DNA from: Isoetes taiwanensis
Taxonomy: Eukaryota > Streptophyta > Lycopodiopsida > Isoetales > Isoetaceae
Direction: 5' to 3'
Length of the DNA stretch: 64,000 bases
Assembly (NCBI GenBank): GCA_021234155.1
Contig: JAJEKV010000165.1
Coordinates: 1,036,001-1,100,000, forward strand
Shown in pieces: positions 1 through 9,734 of this stretch. The translations under genes and the position numbers were made by a program. The notes beneath the pieces were generated by a model. That model saw only the letters and a list, made by a program, of their open reading frames with translations. It was not told where the DNA came from and searched no databases. The first letter of the stretch is position 1. Each line of letters opens with the position of its first letter.

Positions 1-2030
1 TTACTTTAGCCAATTTTTTTCGAAAACGTGCTAAAAAATCGCCAAATGGCTAAGTTTAGCCCTTAAATTATTCCATGCAACACAAGTGCCATTTGTTTAG
101 AGCCAGCGACCCCTTTACCTTTCTTTGCTGCCCTCTTCATAAACATCTTGACACAAAAAACACAAGACAACAAAAGACAAGGAGAACAAGCGCTGCTGGA
201 AGAACAAAAGCCACAATATCTTTTCCTTCTTTCCTTTCCTATATAGACAAGAAAATGCAGGCGCCACCAGCAGAGGCCGAAAATGGAAACCATCGGGTTA
301 AGGGACATTTGCATCACCCCATGCGGCAATCAACTCCATCCTAAACCTTCTGAAACATAAAAATAGCCTTTCTGTTTTGAACTGGCCTGTCCACCATTAT
401 CAACATATGGTTTTTTTTACATGAATACCGAAATTAAGAATTAACAATCTTAGGTTGTATTTCTACAATTTATTCTCGGGGGGACAACAATTCTTTCTTT
501 TCCTTCCCATGCAAGCAAGAAAATGCAGGGGCCACATGCATAGGCTGGAAATGGAAACTAATGGGTTGAAAAACATCTGCAACACCTCAATGCGGCATCC
601 AATACCATCCTAAACCTTTTGAAACACAAAAATACCCTTTCTGTTTCGACTGGCCTATCGACTATCAGCAATATACGATACTTTATACGAATATCGAATT
701 TAACAATTGGCAATTTTAAGTTATATTTCTATGATTTGTTCTCGCGAGCACCTTCTTATCTAAGGAGGTCAATTGGAAAATTCTTCAAACTAGGAATAAA
801 TATAAATAGAAATAGTAAAAAGAAATCATGCTTATACTCTCAATACATAGGAAACTAAGCTGTATAGTTGTTGGACATATGTTGAGACGACAAACGGTGT
901 TTATTATTTGTGTAATATTCATGGCAAGCAATAGAAAACGAAACTCCATAGATATAATTAGGTTCTGACCATTTTGCCTCTGCACGCAAATCTATCACCC
1001 CCTTAACCTATTCGATCTCGGCAGCTCTTGTTTTATTACTAAATCCTACTTTATTACTAAATTCTGGCCCTTTGGGCCAAACGCACTTAGGAATATCTAA
1101 GGTGAAATAAAATCTCACCTTTTGAGATCACTGCCCTAAACATAAATACTTTTTACGTAAAATACATTACAAAACCTAGGATTTTCATGCACAATACACA
1201 ATAGTTGCACAGATCAAAAGGATTTAAATTTCTATATTCCTAAATCATTATAAAACTGGAAATAAATGTACAATATAGAAAATTGTAGCTTTTGAGGAAT
1301 CAAACCCAAATGTTTTTTTTTTTTTTTTTTTTTTTTTGTGAAGGACAAAAGAAAAATTTCATTACCAGTCAGAGAAAAGTTAAGCTGAGAGGACATGTTT
1401 AAAAATCGAAAGAGAAAAAGTATCACTTTGTGCAAGACTATCTGTACATCTTAAAATCTCATCTAGTATGACTGTCCTGTAGCTCACCCATGACTGTTGA
1501 AGATCGCTTCTTTTTAGCTGTCTTCTTTAGTGCAACAATTCTCCAACCATCACCATGCTCCATTATAGTCTTAGGAATCTGTAGAAATTGTGATGACTGA
1601 AATACAAAAGAAGTAGTTATAGATGGAGCTACGACAGCTTCCATTATGTGACAATGAACTATCACTTCATGCCGACGTGCTACAACTTGATGGAAGAGCA
1701 GGTACAGTAGTGCTAGATGAAGCTATAATAGGAGGTATAATAATTGAGGAGGTAATAGTGGAGAAATCAATAATAGGAGCATGTGCAGAAGAAGAGATTA
1801 TAGGGCACGCAACCCTAGATGACGAAGTCACAGAACATTTAATTGTAGATGAGAAACCATTGACAGGAGGTGCAAGACGAGAATGAGTGGCATGGTAGTA
1901 GCAGGGTAGGTCCATGAGGTCTAAACTGTAAGATATTACTATTAATGCCTGGAAACATTGAAGCAATTTTTGGACCACAGTAACCAACCTGAAGTCAAAT
2001 GAAAGCCACGACTGTGAAAATTGATCCAAT
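1..2030. other. AT-rich intergenic sequence, no gene recognised
   Basis: No open reading frame here resembles a protein I know. The stretch holds a diverged tandem duplication (215-750), a 25-base T run (1,313-1,337), and from about 1,640 a mix of short frames bordering the decayed retroelement to the right. The 3' LTR expected for that retroelement was not found here. Confidence 0.6.
215..750. repeat. Diverged two-copy tandem duplication (~267-bp unit)
   Basis: Positions about 215-482 and 483-750 align head to tail at an offset of 266-268 bases. Shared landmarks are gaaaatgcag at 251 and 519, and ttctcg near 470 and 737. The copies have drifted by substitutions and small indels, so the duplication is not recent. 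No coding role is seen. Confidence 0.7.
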
Positions 2031-2366
2031 TCACTGGGTAAATAGCCAAAAGCACCTACTGACTTGTGAATGTTGCATGGAAAAGAGATAGAAACCATGA
2101 ACAAGCTGGTTAGCTGTATGATTGGGCCCATCCGTCGCCCAATCATACAGTTGCTTCTTTATCCCTGTCAGCTCCTGCGTCGTCATTCTGTATGGAGCCT
2201 TGCTCGTCGGCTTCGTTCCCGGTTCGAGTGCTATCTCACACTCGACTCCCCTGTAAGGAGGGAGGTGCTCGATCTCATCCGGGAAGAGATCGTGGAACTC
2301 CGTGATCAACTTAGACCGCACTGCTTTGGAGTAGTTTGACCCCTCCTGCTTGTCCTTGAAGGACAC
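2031..2366 (-). pseudogene. Ty3/gypsy reverse transcriptase N-terminal fragment
   Basis: The frame contains the linker into a Ty3/gypsy reverse transcriptase: a segment ending FHDLFPDE, then LPPYRG, an acidic EIALEPGT stretch, SKAPYRM and a KKQL helix, in the order found in plant gypsy Pol. Homology stops near 2,130, before the catalytic palm with its YxDD motif. The frame joins the end of gag sequence directly, so protease is absent and an internal deletion has occurred. It is a non-functional remnant. Confidence 0.85.
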
Positions 2367-3416
2367 CTGCTTCTTCTCCTGCTGCTTTCCATGGTTGCCA
2401 CTATATGGGGCTTTAGCTGGACCTGGGCTGGCTGCTCTAGGGCTATAACTCCCTGTTGCCTTGCCTTTTGCTGCCTCTGCCCGCTGTTCTGAGGCCCCGT
2501 TCCTTGCAAGCTTATTGCCTTGAACTCTGCTTCTGATACCGTCTTTGGGTTTATTGCCCTTACAAGCTTGCGTATCTCCTCATTCAATCCTTCAATATAG
2601 CTCTCCACTGCGTGCACTCAACTTTGGCACATAAAGCCTTAGCCTCATGAATTCCTCTGTATATTTCTGGACTGATTTGTTTCCTTGCTGCAACATGTAG
2701 AACTGCTGCATCATGTTGGACTTGTGTTCCCTTGGGACGTAATGGTGCTTGAAAGCCTTAGCAAACTTTTTGAACCTGCAACCGTCCCTGCTTAAGCCAT
2801 GGGCCTTGGCATAACCCTTCCACCAAATGCGTGCTGCTCCCTTCAGGTTGGCTGTTGCCACCCTGCCTTTGTCCTTGTCCTTCATACCATAGGCGTTACC
2901 ATACTCACTCATCTCATCGAGCCAAGCCTCTGCTTCCATGCCTGACCTATTCTCGCCTGAGAATTGTTCAAGCTTCCTGGCCTTCCATACGTTTCCCAAT
3001 GCTGAGTCTACCTTCTTCTGGTAATCCGAGGCCTTTGAGTCCTTTTGCCTTCCGTCTCTACGGTCCTGCACCTGCTCTTCCTCTTCCTCGGAGTCGGAGT
3101 CCGAATCTGAGCTTGTGTCGGAGGATTCCGTGCTATGGGACCTCCTTCTCTTGCTCCTCTTCTTGTCCTTACTCTTTTTCTGAGGTGGTGCTTCCGGCAG
3201 TTGCACATTGTCGTTTGGACCCGTTCCTGCTTGTGCTGCCAGGAAAGCCTTTATTTGCTCGAGGTCTGTTCTCATCTGCGACACTTCCTCCTCAGGAGTC
3301 ATGGCGCCAAATGCTTCATACAGGCTCCTTGCCGGGGGTGGCCTAGGCGGGGTCTGTTCCTCCCTACGGTCTCGTCGTTGTTGTTCCCCTGAGCCTGGGC
3401 CTCTAGCTGCATACAC
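2306..3416 (-). pseudogene. Ty3/gypsy gag (frameshifted)
   Basis: This is a retrotransposon Gag. An N-terminal low-complexity part with a Lys/Arg-rich and Ser/Asp/Glu-rich region (about residues 75-125) is followed by the plant gypsy Gag core, recognisable by AEAWLDEM, AARIWWKG, the HYVPREHK block and the VQKYTEEFMRL block. The main frame ends at 2,592; the core continues in another frame from about 2,617 (ESYIEGLNEEIRKLV), so there is one frameshift. No CCHC zinc knuckle is seen. No in-frame ATG exists before the Gag core other than one around residue 38; the longest frame opens with GTG at 3,416, and an in-frame TAA lies just upstream. It follows the second extra ORF on the same strand by about 170 bases. 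Confidence 0.85.
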
Positions 3417-3584
3417 AAGTAGATCATGGCCTTACGGTTAGCTTTATTTGTTCTATTGCATTATATATCTTTGTTGGTATAGTTGTGGAACAGAATACAT
3501 CAACAAAACATTTACAGTGCAAAAGAAATTACATTTACATATGTATAATATTTTAATACAATGTCTCCGGGATCAAGAGTCTAA

Positions 3585-5093
3585 CTATTCTTGAAATCGC
3601 CGGTAGGATTGATTATCCTCAAGAAACTTCTTAACTTGGGCCGTTCCTACCGAGCGTCCCAAGTTCCTGAGGATGTTGGTTGACGTCCCGCCCTGTAAGG
3701 CTGTCACCAATTCCTCTACCCTGCGGTCGGAGGTGTAGGCCGCGGTCACTGCCAATCTTCCCTGTCGTCGGTAGGGCACAACGAAGTTGAAGATGTCAAG
3801 TGTCATCGCTCTCTTGACTAAGACAGCATAGTCGGTGTTTGAAGCCAGCCGAGCATGCATGCCAAAGTCTGAGAGTGCGATGAGCATGAACACTCCCTTT
3901 TAGCCTCTGGGGCTAAATTTGCGGTGTATTACCGCTATTCTCCCGTCCATCAGCAGGGGGAGGTAGTATCTCAGCGACCTGTCGTTGTGCGACGTTGTTG
4001 ATTCGTCGCCCCCTCGGCCGCCAGCTCTATGTCTTCCGGCATATTCATCGACCTCCATCTCGGTGAACTCTCTGTCTCGCCTGATGTCGATCCCGCCTCT
4101 TCTCTCTGTGGGGGCTGGTGTCGAAGAGCTCGACATCAAAATGTTCGTGGATTTGTCACGGATCCCCATCCGTTCTTGGATGGCATAGAACTCCCCATCA
4201 GATGGCAGGTCCCGAGCTTCCATTATTTGCCTGATGTTGCTGTAGGCTTGGATGTCTGAAGTCGACTCCCCTGTATAGGTGTCGGCTTCTCTTACCTGAA
4301 GCGGGAAATCTGAAACTCCCCGGACGATGAAATCATCCAGATCTGGTTGTTGCCGCAGTTGGTGCGACAACTTCGTCGAAGTCGGAGTACTCTCCTCTCC
4401 CGCATTCGTTCGAGGTTACGATGTCGGCCGAGGAGCGTACTCCTCGCCGATGATGATGGGGGCTAGGCTTGTGATACCTAGCCCAAGTGGGGGAGCGATC
4501 CTGAGGGTCTGCCGGTTTCATTCAAAGTTGCGTAACTCCTCTTCCGCTAGCTGCTGCTCTTCTGCTGGGTCGATCTCGACATAGTCCTCGTCTTCCGATT
4601 CCTCGTCTTCTGCTCTTCCTTCTTGCTCCTGTTGGTACTGCAAAAGGAGCTAGTCTATTCTTGAGGAGGCTATGGGGTCCACCTCCATGGGAGGGATAGA
4701 GGTTTCCCCATGGGGTTTTCAAAGACGCGGGGAAAGGAAGTTTGCTAAGGCGGCGTTGTAGGAGAAATACTTGGTCCTGTCGACTGTCAAGACCATGTAA
4801 TCTGGCAATCTCTGGGCCTTGTTGGTCAGGTACTTGGCAATGTTTGGAACATCACCCAAGGCTGCTTGAAGGGATGGTCGGGGAACAAAATATCCTGTAC
4901 AAGGGGGGAGCTGCACTAGGGACTGTCCTACCCTAGCTTGGAACTCGGCCAAGACTTGTCTATATGCTGGGGTTGCGTGCAGAGTGGCTTGGACATCTAT
5001 TTCTTTCTGGAAGACTTGGAACATGGTATTGACATCGGTCTCGGCTACATGGGTGCTGGCGCTGTACCATCGCCTAAAGTCAGCAGTTGCCAT
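3585..5093 (-). pseudogene. Second extra ORF of the retroelement, unknown protein, degenerate
   Basis: I do not recognise this protein. From the ATG at 5,093 (start MATADFRRW) a frame runs to a stop at 4,719. After a frameshift near 4,720 the reading continues in one frame to 3,585, broken by four stops (near 4,636, 4,518, 4,425 and 3,900). The original product was probably about 500 residues. Visible parts are an N-terminal region with an FQVFQKEIDV helix, a very acidic Glu/Asp/Gln segment around 4,530-4,620, a Ser/Thr/Arg-rich linker and a C-terminal domain containing LRYYLPLLMDGR and FVVPYRRQGRLAV. An original end at the TGA near 4,518, making two proteins, cannot be excluded. It has its own TATA box (5,206-5,215) and upstream hairpins, like the H3-like ORF before it on the same strand. 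Confidence 0.6.
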
Positions 5094-5205
5094 GGATCTA
5101 GAGAAGATGGGACTAACAAACAGATGCAAAAGCACCTCAGGGAGCTGGAAAATCGCCTAGGAGGTCTGGAGCAAACTTGTAGGATGGCAAGTGAGAAATG
5201 AGAGC

Positions 5206-5215
5206 CTATTTATAG
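5206..5215 (-). promoter_or_regulatory. TATA box of the second extra ORF
   Basis: The minus strand reads CTATAAATAG, a canonical plant TATA box, 113 bases before the ATG at 5,093. The identical decamer lies 102 bases before the H3-like ORF. Confidence 0.6.
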
Positions 5216-5406
5216 ACTAGGGGAAAACCCTAATTTTTGGGTGACTTGAAAAACTCTTGGGGTTGGGCAATTCTAGCCTATGCTGAGGTTCAAATGGGAA
5301 TTGGAAGGCTAATTTGAGGGTTTGAGCATGACTGGGACTATCTAATAAACCTATTGCAATAACTAGAGGTCAATTGGATATGGCATGGTGGAGAAAATGC
5401 TAGGAG

Positions 5407-5455
5407 GTCTCGCAAACCTAGAGTCTTGGTTTTGCTCCTGGCGCGACGTGTGAGA
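5407..5455. repeat. Hairpin repeat, copy 1 (left arm partly deleted)
   Basis: The right arm ctggcgcgacgtgtgagac is intact. Of the left arm only gtctc remains before the loop sequence, which matches copy 2 (cctagagtcttggttttgc). It lies about 190 bases upstream of the TATA box of the second extra ORF. Confidence 0.7.
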
Positions 5456-5589
5456 CATCTGCCCTATCTTGGTCAAAACTTGTCCAATTTGGGTGATCTA
5501 AGGGTCAAATCATGCTAGACTCATCGAGTTAGGCAAGATTGACCCCTTACTTGGTCGATTTGGAGGTGTTTTGGTCTAGTTTGGATATG

Positions 5590-5656
5590 GTCTCACACGT
5601 TGCGCCCAGGTCAAGACCTAGAGTCTTGGTTTTGCTTCTGGCGCGACGTGTGAGAC
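5590..5656. repeat. Hairpin repeat, copy 2
   Basis: The left arm at 5,590-5,608 (gtctcacacgttgcgccca) is the near-perfect reverse complement of the right arm at 5,638-5,656, separated by about 29 bases. The predicted stem is about 19 bp. Two copies lie upstream of each extra ORF and none was noticed elsewhere in the window. Confidence 0.8.
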
Positions 5657-5797
5657 ATCCTCATTACTTGCTCTTAAAATGTCCAATTTAACTAAAACAA
5701 AAGTCGTTACTTACTAACTCAGCTTAGTTAAGTACGTTTACACATATAATCTAGTCAAAAACACTTTGTATTAAACAAAAATCTTGATTTACAAAAA

Positions 5798-7048
5798 TTA
5801 ATAGGGCTCTCCCTTAATTACACTGGCCAAGTGCATATCTTTCCTCATTAATGTTACTCGCTTGGCATGCACGGTGCAGGCTGTGGAATCTTCAAAGTGC
5901 TGCACCAGCTTCTGCTCGGTCGCTTCTTGCAACGCCAGCAGCATCTCGTCCGTCACCCTCATTTCGGTGTTGTACTCTTGTATGACTTCTCTGACTAATC
6001 GGGCGAACGGCGCACGGGGGATTAGCAAGCCGAAGCTGCGCTGGAAGTGCCTGATCTCTCGTAGTGCTCGTCTCTCGCTCTCCTTTCTGCTGGCTTTCCT
6101 TTTTGTTGGCTTATTGGGAGGCTTGGGCTTCTCTGGCGGCGGCTTTAAGGTCTGCTTCTTCGATGGACGTCCACCTTCGACAATTCTGACCCTATTCTCC
6201 TGGTGGTAGGAGGTGTAAGCCTCCCACTTCTTCATGTAGGCATTGTGCTCCCTCAGCTTCCTCTCGTAGACCTTGACAGGGTCTATCACGTACGATTCCC
6301 GGGCAGGTCGCGGGGCTTTCTTCCTGTTCCAGGTCGGGTATGGTGGGGGTGCCTGCACCTGATCTGGCTGCTCCTGGTCCCGTGCTTCCTGCTCATCACC
6401 TGGGGGCTTCGAAGAGCTTCCAACTGCGGTGTTAGGGTTGAAGTCCTCGTCGTCAGAGTCGTCGGAGGAGACAGGTTTGTCGGCCGGGCGCTCCTCGATA
6501 ACGATCTTATTTCGTGGAACCTTCTTGATTTTCCTTTGGCCTGCCTCCACGAATTTTCCTTTCTTCTGCCTCAGTTCCTCGGCCTCCTTGGCTTCCTGCT
6601 CCTCCCTCTTCCTCTTCTTCTCTGCCCGCTTCCTCTTCCGGCGGCGTTCTTTTGCTTCGTGTTTCTTGATCCACGCCGCGAGTTCTTCTTCTTCGGTTGG
6701 CTCGAGCGTCGGCTCCCTCTGTTCTTCATTTTGCTCGGCAACCCGATCGTGCTCCTCCTTCTGTTTCTTCTCCTCCTCCATTTCTTCGAGGACTTTTTGC
6801 ATCTTGTCCTCGTCGCCTTCCATTTCTTCGATCACCTCCGTCGAGGCCCCCGAGTGCGCGTTCTCCTGGTCTACCTGCTAGGATCCTTCTGCTTGGTGCT
6901 CCTCTGATTGTGTCCCTTCACTTGATGAAGGTTGGTCTCCTCTGTTAAGAAGGCGATCCTGAAGCATCCGCTGTATCAGGCTCGGATCTTGGGCACTGGC
7001 CGATTCACCAGGTCGGGCAACTCGAGCAGTCTGTTTGGTTCTAGCCAT
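5798..7048 (-). CDS. Histone H3-like fusion protein in a retroelement (one in-frame TAG)
   Basis: From the ATG at 7,048 the first nine residues are MARTKQTAR, exactly the start of canonical histone H3. The last 89 residues (about 328-416) align without a gap to the alpha-N helix and histone fold of H3, about half identical by hand alignment (ALREIR, RLVRE, ALQEA, FED, HAKRVT). Between them lie some 320 residues foreign to H3: a Lys/Glu-rich probable coiled coil (about 75-170), an acidic SSDDSDDEDF patch (194-203) and a Pro/Lys-rich linker. Lys4 is kept. The Lys9-Lys27 tail is lost, and the Lys56 and Lys79 equivalents are Arg and Asn. Tetramer-interface Cys110, His113 and Asp123 equivalents are kept. 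LLIP and RVTLMRKD recall plant CENH3, but loop 1 has ordinary H3 length. Codon 57 is TAG (6,878-6,880); otherwise 416 codons are open. It has its own TATA box. A role in chromatin docking or targeting of the element is inference. Confidence 0.85.
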
Positions 7049-7149
7049 GTCTTACGGTTCGTCGATCGGAGGTCGGGCGCCCAAAAATCGCCTTAAAAAG
7101 CGGGAGCAGATTTTCTAAGGAGGAATCGTACAAATGAGGGGGTCTAGAT

Positions 7150-7159
7150 CTATTTATAG
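7150..7159 (-). promoter_or_regulatory. TATA box of the H3-like ORF
   Basis: The minus strand reads CTATAAATAG, 102 bases upstream of the ATG at 7,048, identical in sequence and nearly in spacing to the TATA box of the second extra ORF. Confidence 0.6.
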
Positions 7160-7258
7160 ATGGGCAATTTTAGGTCAAAATTCAAGTTGCTCTATTTAAT
7201 GTGCCGGGGAACCTATTGACTTAAAACATATACTTATTTCAGAGTTTTCTAAGTACTG

Positions 7259-7325
7259 GTCTCACACGATGCGCTGGAGGCGGGAACTAATAGTTAAATC
7301 AAGCCTCTGGCGCGACGTGTGAGAT
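7259..7325. repeat. Hairpin repeat, copy 3
   Basis: Left arm gtctcacacgatgcgctgg and right arm ctctggcgcgacgtgtgaga are inverted, with a diverged loop. It ends about 100 bases upstream of the TATA box of the H3-like ORF. The arms are conserved while the loop differs from copies 1, 2 and 4. Confidence 0.75.
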
Positions 7326-7472
7326 ATTGTACATTTTTTACTTAAATTAAGTGATTTCTAGGCATATTTCTAGGGGTGTAATATATCAATCTAGCTAAAT
7401 CCTACCTTAAAACTCGATCTAGCATGTTACTTTTCTGAAATTCATCAAGTATTAAGATGTTTATGGCCTAAT

Positions 7473-7539
7473 GTCTCACACGTTGTGCCCAGGGCAAAAC
7501 CTGGAGTCTTGGTTTTTGCTCTGGCGCGACGTGTGAGAC
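7473..7539. repeat. Hairpin repeat, copy 4
   Basis: Left arm gtctcacacgttgtgccca and right arm ctggcgcgacgtgtgagac form a stem of about 19 bp. The loop carries the same gagtcttggtttt core as copies 1 and 2. It lies some 210 bases upstream of copy 3. Confidence 0.8.
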
Positions 7540-7626
7540 CTTCCTGCCTTAGAAAGATTTGGCTCACTGTTTCTAGTCTTTTTATGTTCCAATTCGCTTA
7601 AATGTTACTAGCTTAGCATATATTAC

Positions 7627-8079
7627 AAAAATGAGAAACATTGAAACATTAGAGCATTGTTTATATTTGTGTATAGAGCTGAGTAGTCTTAGGTCCTGGC
7701 TGCATTCTCTTTTTGGAGTATCTTTGGATAGTCAGCACTTTCTTTTGGGTATTTATCCAAATCACTGGACTGCTTCTAAAAGTATTGCATTTCACATGGC
7801 AAAGTCTTGGCTAATATGGAGTGTATGGAAGCGAAGGCGAAGAAAGGTCTTTTATGATAAGCGTATTTCTTCTCAGGTGGTGCTTCAAGAAATTCGTAAG
7901 AAGTTGTATAATTGCTTTCAGATCTCCAATTGGCCTGATCGTATTAAAATTCCAATATGGAGTGATCATCTAAAAGTGATTGATGCTTCAGGGACATTTC
8001 TTACTTCTGGAAGTACTTTGTAATATTTTGAGTGTATAATATGAAGTAAAACACGTTCTTCAAAAAAAAAAATGAGAAA
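7627..8079 (+). mobile_element. 5'-truncated L1-type LINE insertion with target-site duplications
   Basis: The plus-strand frame 7,631-8,023 encodes the C-terminus of a plant L1-type reverse transcriptase protein: a zf-RVT-like segment (ETLEHCLYLC), then WLIWSVWKRRRRKVF and an EIRKKL helix. A short 3' UTR ends in a poly(A) run at 8,062-8,071. A 12-base direct repeat AAAAATGAGAAA sits at 7,627-7,638 and again at 8,068-8,079, flanking the insert. That is the signature of target-primed reverse transcription with heavy 5' truncation. The reading frame shows no interruption, so the insertion looks fairly young. It splits the leader between primer binding site and H3-like ORF of the LTR element. 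Confidence 0.85.
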
Positions 8080-8171
8080 AAATTTTCCCACTTTTCGAGG
8101 TTTGAGGATCCTATCAAGTTAGTACTATTGGGAGCATGGCCAGTGCTTTGCTCTTGGTCTCCAAGAACATT

Positions 8172-8183
8172 GCTCTGATACCA
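8172..8183 (-). promoter_or_regulatory. Primer binding site (tRNA-iMet type)
   Basis: The minus strand reads TGGTATCAGAGC, the standard plant LTR-retrotransposon PBS complementary to the 3' end of initiator methionine tRNA. One base separates it from the LTR end at 8,185. This fixes the element's direction as right to left. Confidence 0.9.
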
Positions 8184-8184
8184 T

Positions 8185-9600
8185 TGTGACGTCCCCTACT
8201 CATATACGGTGCACTCACCGTATACAAACAGGAGTTCATCCCCCATACTAGCTTCAACTGATACAGGGCCCTCCACGTATCACTGCAACCTTGATGAGTT
8301 CCAGTGGGAAGAGTGAAGGGGTCATTTTACCCTGTCTTCCTCAGGGCCTACCTAGCTGCAGAAGCGTAAACATACATGTCAGTATACAACAACAACATCA
8401 CATGACCATCTCGAAGGATGGCTCACCACATATCTGCATAGACAAGATCAGCACATCACATGTGGGAGTCCTACCCAAGGCTCAGACTCAAGGGAAATGA
8501 CTGACGGCTTGGGTCTCCAGAGTTCATTGCAGACAGAATTCATGGCAATGGATTGGGCTGGCATGAGAACATGGCTTAGGATAGTTCACTCCATCCGCCC
8601 CTCCTGTGCACACTTTGCAAAGTAGGTTGAAAAGTGTTGGGACCCGACTATAGCCCACCGGATGCATAGCCAAGGGGGCTATTCCTGGGTTGCATCTCCC
8701 CAGTTCCGATGGGGCAGGTAGGGATCACTCCCTCCAGAGATCTACATGCTGACTCAAGGTGACTAGAGGGCCACTGCCCTTATTCGACTTGAACCCAATG
8801 GAGAGTGACGCATCACTCCACGGGTGTCGAGTCCATGCCTTGCCCACACTCAGTGGCAAGCCATTAGACCTAGTCCACAGTGATCCCCGGTAGACTTTAC
8901 ACACCAGGGGGATCGTTCAAGAGTCAGAACACGAACCTCCTTATGAGCCAGTCTGGCCCCTTCACCCACAACCAGGTGTGGTTCTTGTACACATGCCGAA
9001 TTTACAGTGTGCTAAAGAGGCTAGCTAGGAGCATCAACTACTAGGCCTTAGGGTCTCTACCCCCCTTCCCAATACAATGAGTTCACAGAGATACATCATC
9101 CATATACATCACAGAAGAACTAAAGAACTAGATCTAATCTATATCATAGAGTTAGGTTCTTTAGTTAGAGCTTGGTATCTGGGGATTTAAATGGCTGCTA
9201 TGGGCAATTTAATAGGCTAAACCTACTGATTCAATGACTGAAAGACGATTTAGGCTATTAAATTGACTAAATACCTGATCCTTGGCTCGCTCCTCCTGCC
9301 CTGAACTCGACCATCCTGCTGAACTGCTATAAGATAAAGCTAGAAAGGGAAACTAACGAGCTAGATCGCTCAGACAGAGTCTGGGAGGCGGTTTTGACTC
9401 CTGGAGCAAGCAAAACAGAGCCCTAAAATGGCATGAACGAAAATAGCAAGTTAGGGTTTCTCTTACCTAAATAGACAAGGGTTTAGGGCTAGGGTTTCCA
9501 ATTACCCCTTTTAGCATGTGGGATAATTGGTGTGGCCCACGCCTTTATTAAGTGGCATAAAGTGCCCACATGGGAAAATGTGCACCTAGATAAATGTGCA
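8185..9600 (-). repeat. 5' LTR of the gypsy-type element (right edge uncertain)
   Basis: On the plus strand the LTR starts TGTGACGTCCCC next to the PBS. The outer edge was not located; the sequence runs without genes to about 9,600, where coiled-coil coding sequence begins on the minus strand. A small inverted repeat (ATACGGTG / CACCGTAT) lies near its inner end. No second LTR is present in the window for comparison. Confidence 0.6.
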
Positions 9601-9734
9601 CATGGTTAAATGTGCACATTAATAAATGCACACACCTTGCAAGTTGCCCCCCTAGGGGCTACTTGCTTGGCTACATGTCGGCGTACACGTCAGTCGAGGT
9701 GGCGTGTACGCGTGACGAGGCAGTATGGTATACG

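Larger units (their letters stand above)
2031..9600 (-). mobile_element. Ty3/gypsy-type LTR retrotransposon remnant with two extra ORFs
   Basis: In minus-strand order the region contains an LTR (right edge uncertain, left edge 8,185), a primer binding site, a leader broken by a LINE insertion, an H3-like ORF, a second ORF of unknown type, a gypsy gag, and the first part of reverse transcriptase. Protease, most of reverse transcriptase, RNase H, integrase and the 3' LTR are missing, so the copy cannot transpose by itself. Plant Ty3 elements normally go straight from leader to gag; extra genes with their own TATA boxes upstream of gag are unusual. That all these parts belong to one element is an inference from shared strand, order and the LTR/PBS junction. 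Nested insertion of separate elements is the alternative. Confidence 0.65.

Noticed and set aside
1623-1886. An Ile/Glu-rich 87-residue plus-strand frame
   Set aside because: It is built from simple repeats of ata/gaa-type codons, has no recognisable domain and overlaps unassigned sequence bordering the retroelement.
6203-6907. A 234-residue Leu-rich plus-strand frame resembling a membrane protein
   Set aside because: It is the antisense shadow of the Lys/Glu-rich part of the H3-like ORF.
5798-7048. The H3-like ORF as an ordinary host centromeric histone (CENH3) gene
   Set aside because: CENH3 is a short protein of roughly 150-180 residues with a longer loop 1. Here the fold has H3-length loop 1, a 320-residue insertion, no introns and a place inside an LTR element.
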